A DNA stretch of 7,148 bases from Campylobacterales bacterium (GTDB taxonomy: Bacteria; Campylobacterota; Campylobacteria; Campylobacterales; Sulfurimonadaceae), in contig JAFGVR010000156.1 of NCBI GenBank assembly GCA_016937915.1, forward strand, positions 1 through 7,148, given 5' to 3'. A program made the translations under genes and the position numbers. The notes beneath the pieces were generated by a model. The model was not told where the DNA came from, made no database searches, and was given only the letters and a program-made list of their open reading frames with translations. Positions 1 to 6,453 of the stretch are shown here, piece by piece. How positions within the stretch are numbered: the first letter of the stretch is position 1; each line of letters opens with the position of its first letter.

Positions 1-682
1 AGTGGGAAAAATCACCTCTATAAGCTTTTGATATCCCCTCTTCCAAATCATCAAATAATTTAACATAAGGTTTAATTATCTTTTTAGCTATATACATCGC
101 TACAATCAGAAATATAATACTTATTAAAATAATTTTTAGTATAATGAAAAGGCCATTGTCTCTAATAAAACCCATGTCAATATCCATACTGATTACACCA
201 AGAACATCACCCTCGCTGGAGTTTGTATGACAAGATAAACAATTTGGATTTGAATGTTTTGTAGCTATGTATGGGATTCCTACTGTCACATATGTGGAAT
301 TTATGCTTTCATTTAAAATATAACTGCTTACACCACTTTTTAGTACTTTATCTTCTAGCTGTGAATAAACATGTTCCATATCAGAACCATCACCAAACTG
401 TTCTATAACTTTTTGGGTTCTAAAGAGATGTAGATTTTTAACATCTTGATGTTTTGACATATTTTCTAAAAAAAGTTCTCTTTTATCCATGGTTCCATTT
501 ACCATGTGAGATGTAAGCCCATCCCTTACAGATTCTGCTATAGACTTTGCCTTATCTATTGCCAGATCTTTTGAAAATGATCTAAAATTTAAAGATACAT
601 TTAAAACAGTAGCCATGGTTAATAAACTTAAAATTAAAAATATTATAAAAAATACTTTCTTATTCGTACTAGAAACTTTCAA
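1..682 (-). CDS. Membrane sensor protein with periplasmic c-type heme domain (DUF3365/Tll0287-like), N-terminal 227 residues, cut by left edge
   Basis: Reading the minus strand gives an open frame from a TTG at 680-682 to the window edge. Residues 10-27 form a first hydrophobic helix after a short basic N-terminus. Residues 28-176 are predicted periplasmic and residues 178-199 form a second membrane helix. A cytoplasmic HAMP-like juxtamembrane segment (KPYVKLFDDLEEGISKAYRG) follows. The periplasmic part carries C148-L-S-C151-H152 in the context NPNCLSCH, then GDVLGVISMDI. This is the usual end of DUF3365/Tll0287-like domains, which bind a covalent heme c in sensor kinases, cyclases and chemoreceptors. 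The output domain lies outside the window, so kinase, diguanylate cyclase and chemoreceptor all remain possible. The start is chosen because an in-frame stop lies at 689-691 and the next Met (residue 23) would remove the first membrane helix. No good Shine-Dalgarno precedes the TTG; translation may be coupled to a short upstream ORF. Confidence 0.85.
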   Translation of the reverse strand, partial: MKVSSTNKKVFFIIFLILSLLTMATVLNVSLNFRSFSKDLAIDKAKSIAESVRDGLTSHMVNGTMDKRELFLENMSKHQDVKNLHLFRTQKVIEQFGDGSDMEHVYSQLEDKVLKSGVSSYILNESINSTYVTVGIPYIATKHSNPNCLSCHTNSSEGDVLGVISMDIDMGFIRDNGLFIILKIILISIIFLIVAMYIAKKIIKPYVKLFDDLEEGISKAYRGDFSH

Positions 683-749
683 ACTAACTCAATTGTACTA
701 TTTTTTAAAATCACTAATCTATAATATTGCATCTCAACCCTTATTCGTA
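659..749 (-). repeat. Two TACGAATAAG copies flanking the start of the heme sensor gene
   Basis: The 10-base word TACGAATAAG (minus strand) is present at 740-749 in the leader and at 659-668 in codons 5-8 of the sensor gene, 81 bp apart. The core TTACGAATAA also occurs upstream of folE. I found no further copy of CGAATAA elsewhere in the window by eye. A pair of operators bracketing the translation start is one reading; chance is the other. Confidence 0.4.
679..732 (-). CDS. Possible 17-codon leader ORF coupled to the heme sensor gene
   Basis: An ATG at 730-732 is preceded by AAGGG (738-742) at a 5-nt spacing, the best ribosome site in this spacer. The frame encodes MQYYRLVILKNSTIELV and stops at a TGA (679-681) that overlaps the TTG start of the sensor gene as TTGA. 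This geometry is typical of translational coupling. A TATAAT box lies 28 nt upstream of the ATG. The peptide resembles nothing I recognise. The alternatives are a chance ORF or a single-base error that hides the true N-terminus of the sensor. Confidence 0.4.
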   Translation of the reverse strand: MQYYRLVILKNSTIELV

Positions 750-765
750 ACTAATGTATATTATA
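738..765 (-). promoter_or_regulatory. Promoter and leader of the heme sensor gene (TATAAT, shared TTACGAATAA block, ribosome site)
   Basis: On the minus strand a perfect TATAAT (760-765) is followed after 9 nt by TTACGAATAA (741-750), running into AAGGG (738-742). Transcription would start near 752-753, just before the TTACGAATAA block. No clear -35 is seen, which is common for Campylobacterota housekeeping promoters. The same arrangement with identical spacing precedes folE. The rest of the 692-837 spacer is AT-rich and shows no RNA gene or clear terminator hairpin. Confidence 0.5.
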
Positions 766-837
766 TTAAAAAATTTATAAAGTGATGTTTTTATTTTTAT
801 TGGATCTCTTATAAAACTACAAGAACTCCATTATGTA

Positions 838-2493
838 CTATAATTTGTTTAGATATAAAACAGCATTACCTTTTGCATTGTAGTATATACCCAAAGAGTT
901 TTTCCTAGAAACAAATACACCTCTACCATTGAAACGATGTGAATTCCTAAATATCTCACTAAGTATTTGGGTATCAAACCCCATCCCCTCATCTTCTATC
1001 AAAGTAATGATATATATTGTACCCTTGTAAATTATCTTACTAACAGTTACATATATCTCTTTATCACACTCTTGCTCTTTTTCAAGTAAAGTTTCTAAAT
1101 ACAAATTATCATCTAAAAGTTTATGTTTCTCTCTCTTATCTATCCCTAAATTTCCATGTTCATAAGCATTCATTAAAAGTTCTGTAAAAACTAAACTAGC
1201 CTGATACGATGTTTTCATATCACATCCTATCTCATCCCATATAGCAGCATACCACTCTGATGCTTCCTCTTCTACAACAGATAACCTAGTATCAAATACT
1301 CTCTTATCTATGTCAATTTTTGTTTCATGTATCTTTTTAATAAATATAAGAGTGATATCATCCTCTTGTGCATCTATCTTTTCAAAAAATCTATCTTTTA
1401 GCTCTTCTCTTGTAAAAGAGTTTAAAAAATCATCTTCTATAAATTCACCATAAGGTCTCTCATCATATTTTGTTTCATTCTCAACAATACCATCACTATA
1501 AATTAAAAATTTTGTTATATTATCTATATTACAAGTATCTATTCTAAAGTTAAACATATATTTTGAAAGTGGTGGATTATTTGATTTAATCCTTATTATA
1601 TTGTTGTTTATATCTTGCATCAAAAGTACTGGCATTGCAAACTTTGAATAATACAACTGATTTGTTTCATTATTTATAACAACAAAATCAAGAGCTAAAG
1701 CCTCTTCCTCTAAAAGTATAGGTTTTATAAATTCTATCGATTCATTAATCAATGCATACATATCAAAATTATCACTACTGGTCATCTTATCAACTAAATG
1801 GTTTATAAAAGATGTAATAATCATTGTAGTAAGTGATGCAGAAACACCTTTACCCATACCATCTACTACAAGATAAAGAGTTCTATGCTCATCTATGCGT
1901 CTAGCACTGTATGCATCGCCACTCATTATGTCTATAGGATTGTATAAAAAGTCTAAAAGGGATATACCATCAGAATCTATCATCTGATAATAAAAATCAT
2001 TTCTAAGTATATTTAACTCTTTAGCAAAACCAAGATTTTCTTGATATGATTGATACTCATCTTTATCTTGGAGATACTTGTTTGCTATAAGAATTTTTGT
2101 AACTTTTTCTATCGAAAATAAAATCTCATTTTGAGGAATTGGTTTTTGAACAAAACTATTTATATTTAAATTTAGAGCTTTTGTTAAAAGTGTTGAATCA
2201 CCAAAAGCAGTTATAAGGATTATAGGGATATTTTCATCAACTTTTCTTATCTCACTAACCATATCCAAACCTGTTAAATGTGGCATCTGATGATCAGTTA
2301 CAATAATATCTATATGATTTTTTTTATACTTTTGCAAACCCTCAACGCCATCACTAGCAAAGATTACATTTTTTGCAAGGCTACTAAATATGGACTTATA
2401 AATAATCCTTATATCTTCTTCATCCTCTACACACAAAATTGTAAGAGTTCTTAAAAACTCTAAAACACCCTCATTAAAAAGACCTTTTGACAT
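838..2493 (-). CDS. Response regulator with PP2C (SpoIIE-type) Ser phosphatase and RsbW-like Ser kinase domains (HsbR/CrsR-like)
   Basis: This is a predicted cytoplasmic partner-switching regulator that both dephosphorylates and phosphorylates a STAS-domain protein, probably the neighbour encoded just upstream. Residues about 17-135 form a receiver domain: acidic pair E23/D24, phosphoacceptor D67 (TDHQMP), T95 and K117-P118. After a helical linker (about 136-165), residues about 170-388 form a PP2C/SpoIIE phosphatase: SGD193AY, D211-GMGKG, SD334-G and D378-D379-ITLI are the metal-binding aspartates. Residues about 396-551 form a GHKL ATPase: N box FTE438LLMN442AYEHGN, G1 box E500-DEGMGF and G2 box GRGVFVSR. 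All three domains look intact. The order REC-PP2C-HATPase matches what I recall of Pseudomonas HsbR and Shewanella CrsR. The start is an ATG 7 nt after the STAS stop codon. It has no strong ribosome site, so coupled translation is likely. Confidence 0.93.
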   Translation of the reverse strand: MSKGLFNEGVLEFLRTLTILCVEDEEDIRIIYKSIFSSLAKNVIFASDGVEGLQKYKKNHIDIIVTDHQMPHLTGLDMVSEIRKVDENIPIILITAFGDSTLLTKALNLNINSFVQKPIPQNEILFSIEKVTKILIANKYLQDKDEYQSYQENLGFAKELNILRNDFYYQMIDSDGISLLDFLYNPIDIMSGDAYSARRIDEHRTLYLVVDGMGKGVSASLTTMIITSFINHLVDKMTSSDNFDMYALINESIEFIKPILLEEEALALDFVVINNETNQLYYSKFAMPVLLMQDINNNIIRIKSNNPPLSKYMFNFRIDTCNIDNITKFLIYSDGIVENETKYDERPYGEFIEDDFLNSFTREELKDRFFEKIDAQEDDITLIFIKKIHETKIDIDKRVFDTRLSVVEEEASEWYAAIWDEIGCDMKTSYQASLVFTELLMNAYEHGNLGIDKREKHKLLDDNLYLETLLEKEQECDKEIYVTVSKIIYKGTIYIITLIEDEGMGFDTQILSEIFRNSHRFNGRGVFVSRKNSLGIYYNAKGNAVLYLNKL

Positions 2494-2500
2494 CTATAAA

Positions 2501-2788
2501 TTATATTTTCTTAGCATTAAATACAGAAGCTAAATTAAGATCTCTTAACAGATCCATTAACTGAATATTACCTATATTCATATCTATTTTTACTTTATCT
2601 TTTAAAACTAATTTATTAAAATAACCTACTACCGATGAAGTGATAGATAAAGAATCAACTATATTAATGGTTATATTATTGTGAGTTGCAGCCATAGGCT
2701 CTAAAATATTTTTAATTGTTTGAAAATCACTTATACTTTTTATATTTCCTGTGATGGTTACGCTGTTTCCAGATGCTTGTATATCCAT
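2501..2788 (-). CDS. Small STAS-domain protein, anti-sigma-factor-antagonist type
   Basis: This 95-residue protein is a single STAS domain, about the size of SpoIIAA/RsbV proteins. Such proteins switch partners according to phosphorylation of one serine. The pattern D45-S-L-S-I-T50-S51-S52-V-V-G aligns with the family signature around DSSG, so S51 is the expected phosphosite. The Asp normally before it is replaced by T50. The C-terminal half (MDLLRDLNLASVF) fits the last helix of the fold. A ribosome site AAGGA (2795-2799) lies 6 nt before the ATG. The gene sits 7 nt upstream of the phosphatase/kinase gene, which makes it the likely substrate. Its downstream partner is not visible here; sigma regulators, c-di-GMP enzymes and flagellar regulators are all known targets in other bacteria. 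Confidence 0.85.
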   Translation of the reverse strand: MDIQASGNSVTITGNIKSISDFQTIKNILEPMAATHNNITINIVDSLSITSSVVGYFNKLVLKDKVKIDMNIGNIQLMDLLRDLNLASVFNAKKI

Positions 2789-2861
2789 GCTTTTTCCTTG
2801 GGTAAATTAATTAAAATAGATGTTTGTAGTTTATTGTTTATAATATTAATATCTACTAAAA
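2789..2861 (-). promoter_or_regulatory. Spacer between rarA and the STAS gene; possible weak internal promoter
   Basis: This 73-nt AT-rich gap is the largest within the run of genes from folE to the phosphatase/kinase. On the minus strand it contains TATTATAAA (about 2835-2843), which could serve as a -10 box, next to the 10-bp palindrome ATATTAATAT (2843-2852). There is no GC-rich hairpin with a T-run, so no terminator for rarA is evident. The promoter call is weak because the region is almost pure A/T. Confidence 0.2.
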
Positions 2862-4025
2862 CTAATAAGCTCTTTTAATCTCTTGCATCCACTGTTTCAT
2901 TTTCTTCTCATACCCTATCTCTTTGAACTCATAAAATTTCAAATCTTTTGAGAGGTACTTTTGTTTGACATACCCTCCAAAATCGTGTGGGTAGAGGTAG
3001 TTTTGGTTTTGCTGGGTGATGTTTTTTGGTATCTCTAAAATCTCACCACCCCTAACTGCATCCAAAGCTTTGTTTATAGCTAGATATGATGAGTTTGATT
3101 TTGGAGATGCACACAGATATACCACCGCTTGGGCTAGGATGATTCTAGCTTCAGGATAACCTATGCGTGATACACTTGTTAGTGCTGAAGTGGTTAGTGT
3201 TAGTGCTTGAGGGTTTGCATTTCCAACATCTTCACTAGCTAAAATAACAAGTCTTCTTGCTATAAAGTCCGCACTCTCTCCACCATCGATGAGTCTTGCG
3301 AGGTAGTAGATGCTAGCATCTACATCTGAACCCCTGATAGATTTTATAAGTGCAGATGTTAGGTCGTAGTGGATCCCATCTTCACTGCTTCCACCACTTA
3401 TGGCGTTTGGGCGAAGTGATTTTAAACTTTGTAGTGTTATATGCTCATCAAGGGCAGTTGCAAACTCTAAAAGTTTTAACATAGCCCTAGCGTCACCACC
3501 ACTACTTTTTACAAGATACTCTTTTGCATCATCATCTATCGTTTGGTTAGTTATGGTTTTTGTTAGCAGTTTTGTTAGTGCATCGTTATTTACAGGGTAG
3601 AGTTCAAAAAGCATCGAGCGGGAGCGGATAGCCGAAGTGAGTGAAAAAAATGGATTCTCAGTAGATGCACCTATGAGTAAGATGGAGTTGTTTTCCATTA
3701 CAGGGAGCAGTACCTCTTGTTGGTTTTTTGCTAGTCTATGCACTTCATCTATAAATATCAAAGGTTTTTGGAGTGCATTTTTGTACTGTTCAAACACTTT
3801 TCTAAGCTGCTCTATCTTGATAGATGTTGCGTTAAACTCATAAAATGGCAACTCCATAGTTTTAGCTATTATCTTTGCGATGGTTGTTTTTCCACACCCT
3901 GCTGGTCCATAAAAAAAACTATGCCCTAGCGAGCCGTTTTCACATAGTCTTCTAAGTGGAGCGGATGGTGAGCTTAGATGCTCTTGCCCCACCATATCAT
4001 CAAAACTTTGTGGTCTTTGCATCAT
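2862..4025 (-). CDS. rarA: Replication-associated recombination protein A (RarA/MgsA), AAA+ ATPase
   Basis: RarA is a cytoplasmic AAA+ ATPase of the clamp-loader clade that acts at stalled replication forks. Residues 40-48 hold Walker A (GPAGCGKTT), 89-94 Walker B (LIFIDE) and 119-127 sensor 1 (GASTENPFF). R134/R136 are the likely arginine-finger region. The C-terminal half has the RarA-specific tetramerisation-type sequence: HYDLTSALIKSIRGSD, ARRLVILASEDVGNANPQA, and YLYPHDFGGYVKQKYL near the end. At 387 residues it is shorter than E. coli RarA (447) but looks complete. The start codon overlaps the stop codon of the upstream VWA gene as ATGA (4022-4025), and a second ATG follows directly. 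GGAGG (4036-4040) and AAGG (4028-4031) lie upstream, so either Met could be used. Cotranscription with the VWA gene is likely. Confidence 0.95.
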   Translation of the reverse strand: MMQRPQSFDDMVGQEHLSSPSAPLRRLCENGSLGHSFFYGPAGCGKTTIAKIIAKTMELPFYEFNATSIKIEQLRKVFEQYKNALQKPLIFIDEVHRLAKNQQEVLLPVMENNSILLIGASTENPFFSLTSAIRSRSMLFELYPVNNDALTKLLTKTITNQTIDDDAKEYLVKSSGGDARAMLKLLEFATALDEHITLQSLKSLRPNAISGGSSEDGIHYDLTSALIKSIRGSDVDASIYYLARLIDGGESADFIARRLVILASEDVGNANPQALTLTTSALTSVSRIGYPEARIILAQAVVYLCASPKSNSSYLAINKALDAVRGGEILEIPKNITQQNQNYLYPHDFGGYVKQKYLSKDLKFYEFKEIGYEKKMKQWMQEIKRAY

Positions 4026-5113
4026 AACCTTATAACCTCCCCAAAAGGTGCATCCAAATCACTCCCACTTATCCATTTTACACTATAGCTTGGCATCTCT
4101 TTTGGAAACACCCCATCCAAATCTGTAAAATACAAAAGTAATTTTATATCATCAAAATTTGACTCAATGTACTCAAACACAGGTCTAAAGTCAGTAGCAC
4201 CACCACCAAAAACCTCACAACTCACATCTTCACCACTGTAAATGGTTGTATGTTTTCGTATAACATCATCACAAACAAAAAGATCTATCTGGTATGAGCC
4301 TATGATGTTTAAAAGGTAGTTTAGCTCACTCAAAAAAAGATTTAAAAATTTCTCATCAATTGAACCTGAACTATCTATCGCCACTGCGAACTTAAATGTG
4401 TTTGAGATGCTAGAAGGCAGATAGAGTCCAAGGTGGAGATACTTTTTGTTTGGTGGCATCAGTGCGTAGTCATCTTTGTGAAACCTCTCTAACGCATCCC
4501 TTAACTCACCCCTCCAGTCTATCTTTGAGGGTTCTATGTATCTAAAAAATCTCTCAAGATGCAAAGGGAGTTCATCATTTTTAGCCTCATCCATCACTAC
4601 ACTTTTTACAAACTCATCAAATAGTTGCTCACCTAACTCATCGTTTTGTTTGTTTTGTTGGTTGTTATCTTGTACATCATCTATATCATCAGCCTCATAC
4701 TCAAGCTCATCTCGCAGTATATCCTCTTTAAGCTCTGCATAAATCTCTTCAGCGTACATCCCGCTAAATCTTTTTGAGTAGTTAGCATCAAGTGGCCTCT
4801 CTAAGCCATTTTCAACTAACATATCGTTTATTGCATAGTCTGTTGAGAGTTGCCAAAGCCACCCGCTTCTGTTGTTTTTACGCATATCGTAAGAGAGAGA
4901 TGCATGCATAGCAGAGTTTGCAAACACAAACTCCATCTCCTCAACACTTAAAGATGCCAAAAAGTCACTATTGCATCGAAGTGTAGTTCCATTACTCTTA
5001 AAACTTTGCAAATCATCATCTAAAACAAGCTCAATCTTAGATGCGATTGTCCCAAAAAGAGGGTAGTTTACTAAGAGTTTTGTTTTAGCTTGTGAGAGTT
5101 TTTTTTCTAGCAT
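4022..5113 (-). CDS. VWA-like domain protein with degenerate metallopeptidase-like N-terminus (COG3864/DUF2201 type)
   Basis: The 363-residue protein has the two-part layout of the DUF2201 family. Residues about 1-130 match the putative metallopeptidase-like domain: LSVEEMEFVFANSAMHASL, then WLWQLSTDYAINDMLV. At the position where family members carry HExxH this protein has N66-S-A-M-H70, so the first His and the Glu are lost and zinc protease activity is unlikely. Residues about 134-165 are a polar, acidic linker rich in D, E, N and Q. Residues about 240-363 form a VWA-like domain with MIDAS residues D247-x-S249-x-S251, T307 (GGGATDF) and D331 (FTD). Proteins of this class are often encoded next to a MoxR-type AAA+ ATPase. 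None is seen here; the overlapping neighbour is the AAA+ protein RarA. The ATG lies 15 nt after fliI and has a poor ribosome site. The cellular role is unknown. Confidence 0.85.
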   Translation of the reverse strand: MLEKKLSQAKTKLLVNYPLFGTIASKIELVLDDDLQSFKSNGTTLRCNSDFLASLSVEEMEFVFANSAMHASLSYDMRKNNRSGWLWQLSTDYAINDMLVENGLERPLDANYSKRFSGMYAEEIYAELKEDILRDELEYEADDIDDVQDNNQQNKQNDELGEQLFDEFVKSVVMDEAKNDELPLHLERFFRYIEPSKIDWRGELRDALERFHKDDYALMPPNKKYLHLGLYLPSSISNTFKFAVAIDSSGSIDEKFLNLFLSELNYLLNIIGSYQIDLFVCDDVIRKHTTIYSGEDVSCEVFGGGATDFRPVFEYIESNFDDIKLLLYFTDLDGVFPKEMPSYSVKWISGSDLDAPFGEVIRL

Positions 5114-5128
5114 TTATAAACTATCTAT

Positions 5129-6433
5129 TTAACCAGTAATTTTAACTAATTCATCTACAGTTTGAGCATATACACTTTGCAAATTTGCATCTTGAGTCAT
5201 GAACTGTTCCATAGCACCTTTTTTTGCCATAGCTTCATCAAGCTCAGGATCACTCCCTTTTGTATAAGCCCCGATGCGTATAATCATCTCATTCTCTTTT
5301 AAAAGAGTATATAATCTCCTAAACTTCATCGCTGCTTTTTTATGTTGAGGAGTTATGATATCACTCATAACCCTAGATGCAGAGTTTAAAACATGGATAG
5401 GGGGATAGATACCAAAATCTGTAAGTTCACGCGATAACACTATATGCCCATCTAAGATAGAGCGGGATTGATCCGCTATAGGGTCACTCATATCATCCCC
5501 CTCTATAAGAACTGTAAAAAATGCAGTTATGGAGCCTTTTCCAGCCTCTTTTCCAGCTCTCTCCATAAGTTGTGGCAAAAGTGTTAATGATGATGGTGGA
5601 TAACCTTTTGAGGTTGGTGGCTCACCAAGGGCTAATCCTATCTCACGCTGAGCCATAGCAAACCTTGTAACCGAGTCCATTATAAAAAGTACATCTAACC
5701 CTTTATCTTTAAAATACTCAGCCACACTCATAGCTGCAAATGCACCGTATTTTCTCATAAGAGGTGAATCATCAGAAGTTGCTACTATCATAACAGTATT
5801 GTTAAGATTACCACCTAAATTTTTCTCTATAAACTCAGGGATCTCACGCCCCCTCTCCCCTATTAATGCTACTACCTTGATAGGAGCATCAGCACCTCTA
5901 ACAATCATCCCCATAAGGGTAGATTTTCCAACACCACTACCTGCAAAGATGCCAAGTTTTTGCCCTTTGCCACAAGTTAAAAGCCCATCTATAGTTTTTA
6001 CCCCTACACTAAAAACTTCATCTATCATACCCCTTTTCATAGCGCGAATAGGCTCTTTTATGATAGGGGATAGTTTTGTAGCATGGATTGGACCTTTATC
6101 ATCAATTGGCCTCATAAATGGATCTACAACACGACCAAGTAGAGCTTCACCAACAGGGATATTCATCCCATCTTGAAATAAAAATACACGATCCCCTGCA
6201 CGAAATCCATCTATAAAACTAAAAGGGGTTATAAAAAACATGCCACCATCTATCTCTGTAACCATCCCAACAGTTTCTTGTTCAGTCACATTTGATACGA
6301 TGCGAACCATATCACTGATGCTTACATTTAACCCTTTTGCAGTTATAACAGTAGCGTTTATTTTAACAACTTCTCCAAATTTTATAGAATGATTTGTTTT
6401 TGAGAGTTTCTCTTTTAGTGAGGAAAATGGCAT
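5129..6433 (-). CDS. fliI: Flagellum-specific ATPase FliI
   Basis: FliI is the hexameric ATPase of the flagellar type III export apparatus. It works at the cytoplasmic base of the basal body with FliH and FliJ. The 434-residue length is usual. Residues about 18-90 form the N-terminal beta-barrel, which is followed by GRVVDPFMRPID. Walker A is GSGVGKST at 165-172 (K170), the catalytic glutamate is E193 in IGERGRE, and Walker B ends at D253 in VLFIMDSVTR. The segments EPPTSKGYPPSSLTLLPQL and GSITAFFTVLIEGDD are typical of the FliI/SctN group and separate it from F1 beta subunits. The flagellar rather than secretion-system role is inferred from overall sequence style and the lack of nearby injectisome genes. 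No other flagellar gene is adjacent. The ATG follows AGGA at 7 nt and starts 9 nt after the folE stop codon; the ribosome site lies in a hairpin loop. Confidence 0.96.
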   Translation of the reverse strand: MPFSSLKEKLSKTNHSIKFGEVVKINATVITAKGLNVSISDMVRIVSNVTEQETVGMVTEIDGGMFFITPFSFIDGFRAGDRVFLFQDGMNIPVGEALLGRVVDPFMRPIDDKGPIHATKLSPIIKEPIRAMKRGMIDEVFSVGVKTIDGLLTCGKGQKLGIFAGSGVGKSTLMGMIVRGADAPIKVVALIGERGREIPEFIEKNLGGNLNNTVMIVATSDDSPLMRKYGAFAAMSVAEYFKDKGLDVLFIMDSVTRFAMAQREIGLALGEPPTSKGYPPSSLTLLPQLMERAGKEAGKGSITAFFTVLIEGDDMSDPIADQSRSILDGHIVLSRELTDFGIYPPIHVLNSASRVMSDIITPQHKKAAMKFRRLYTLLKENEMIIRIGAYTKGSDPELDEAMAKKGAMEQFMTQDANLQSVYAQTVDELVKITG

Positions 6434-6453
6434 CTAGATATCCTAGTATCTAG
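6434..6453 (-). promoter_or_regulatory. Hairpin presenting the fliI ribosome site, spanning the folE stop codon
   Basis: In the minus-strand mRNA the arms CUAGAUA (6447-6453) and UAUCUAG (6434-6440) are perfect 7-bp complements around the 6-nt loop CUAGGA (6441-6446). The loop holds the AGGA ribosome site of fliI and the UAG stop of folE, and the fliI AUG begins at the next base. This suggests that translation of fliI depends on ribosomes finishing folE. It is not a terminator, since there is no U-run and the stem is AT-rich. Confidence 0.5.

Noticed and set aside
679..691. Programmed -1 frameshift joining the 17-codon ORF to the sensor frame.
   Set aside because: The junction GTT-TGA has no slippery heptamer and no evident downstream structure. 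Re-initiation at the overlapping TTG explains the layout more simply.
692..837. Terminator or small RNA between the phosphatase/kinase gene and the sensor gene.
   Set aside because: I found no GC-containing stem followed by a T-run on the minus strand. The T- and A-runs here belong to AT-rich spacer and promoter sequence.
2843..2852. Perfect 10-bp palindrome ATATTAATAT upstream of the STAS gene.
   Set aside because: It consists only of A and T in a nearly pure A/T spacer and has no second copy or flanking symmetry, so it is likely chance.
3400..3929. Three plus-strand open frames opposite rarA (3400-3600, 3637-3843, 3738-3929).
   Set aside because: They lie fully antisense to a strongly conserved AAA+ gene, have no recognisable domains, and are rich in Ser, Phe and Cys as expected from reading such codons backwards.
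4536..4742. Plus-strand Ser-rich open frame opposite the VWA gene.
   Set aside because: The serine runs are the reverse reading of the acidic linker codons of the VWA protein. There is no domain and the strand is wrong for the surrounding operon.
5799..6176. Plus-strand 125-residue open frame opposite fliI.
   Set aside because: It is antisense to the FliI core region holding Walker A, and looks like a shadow of conserved fliI codons.
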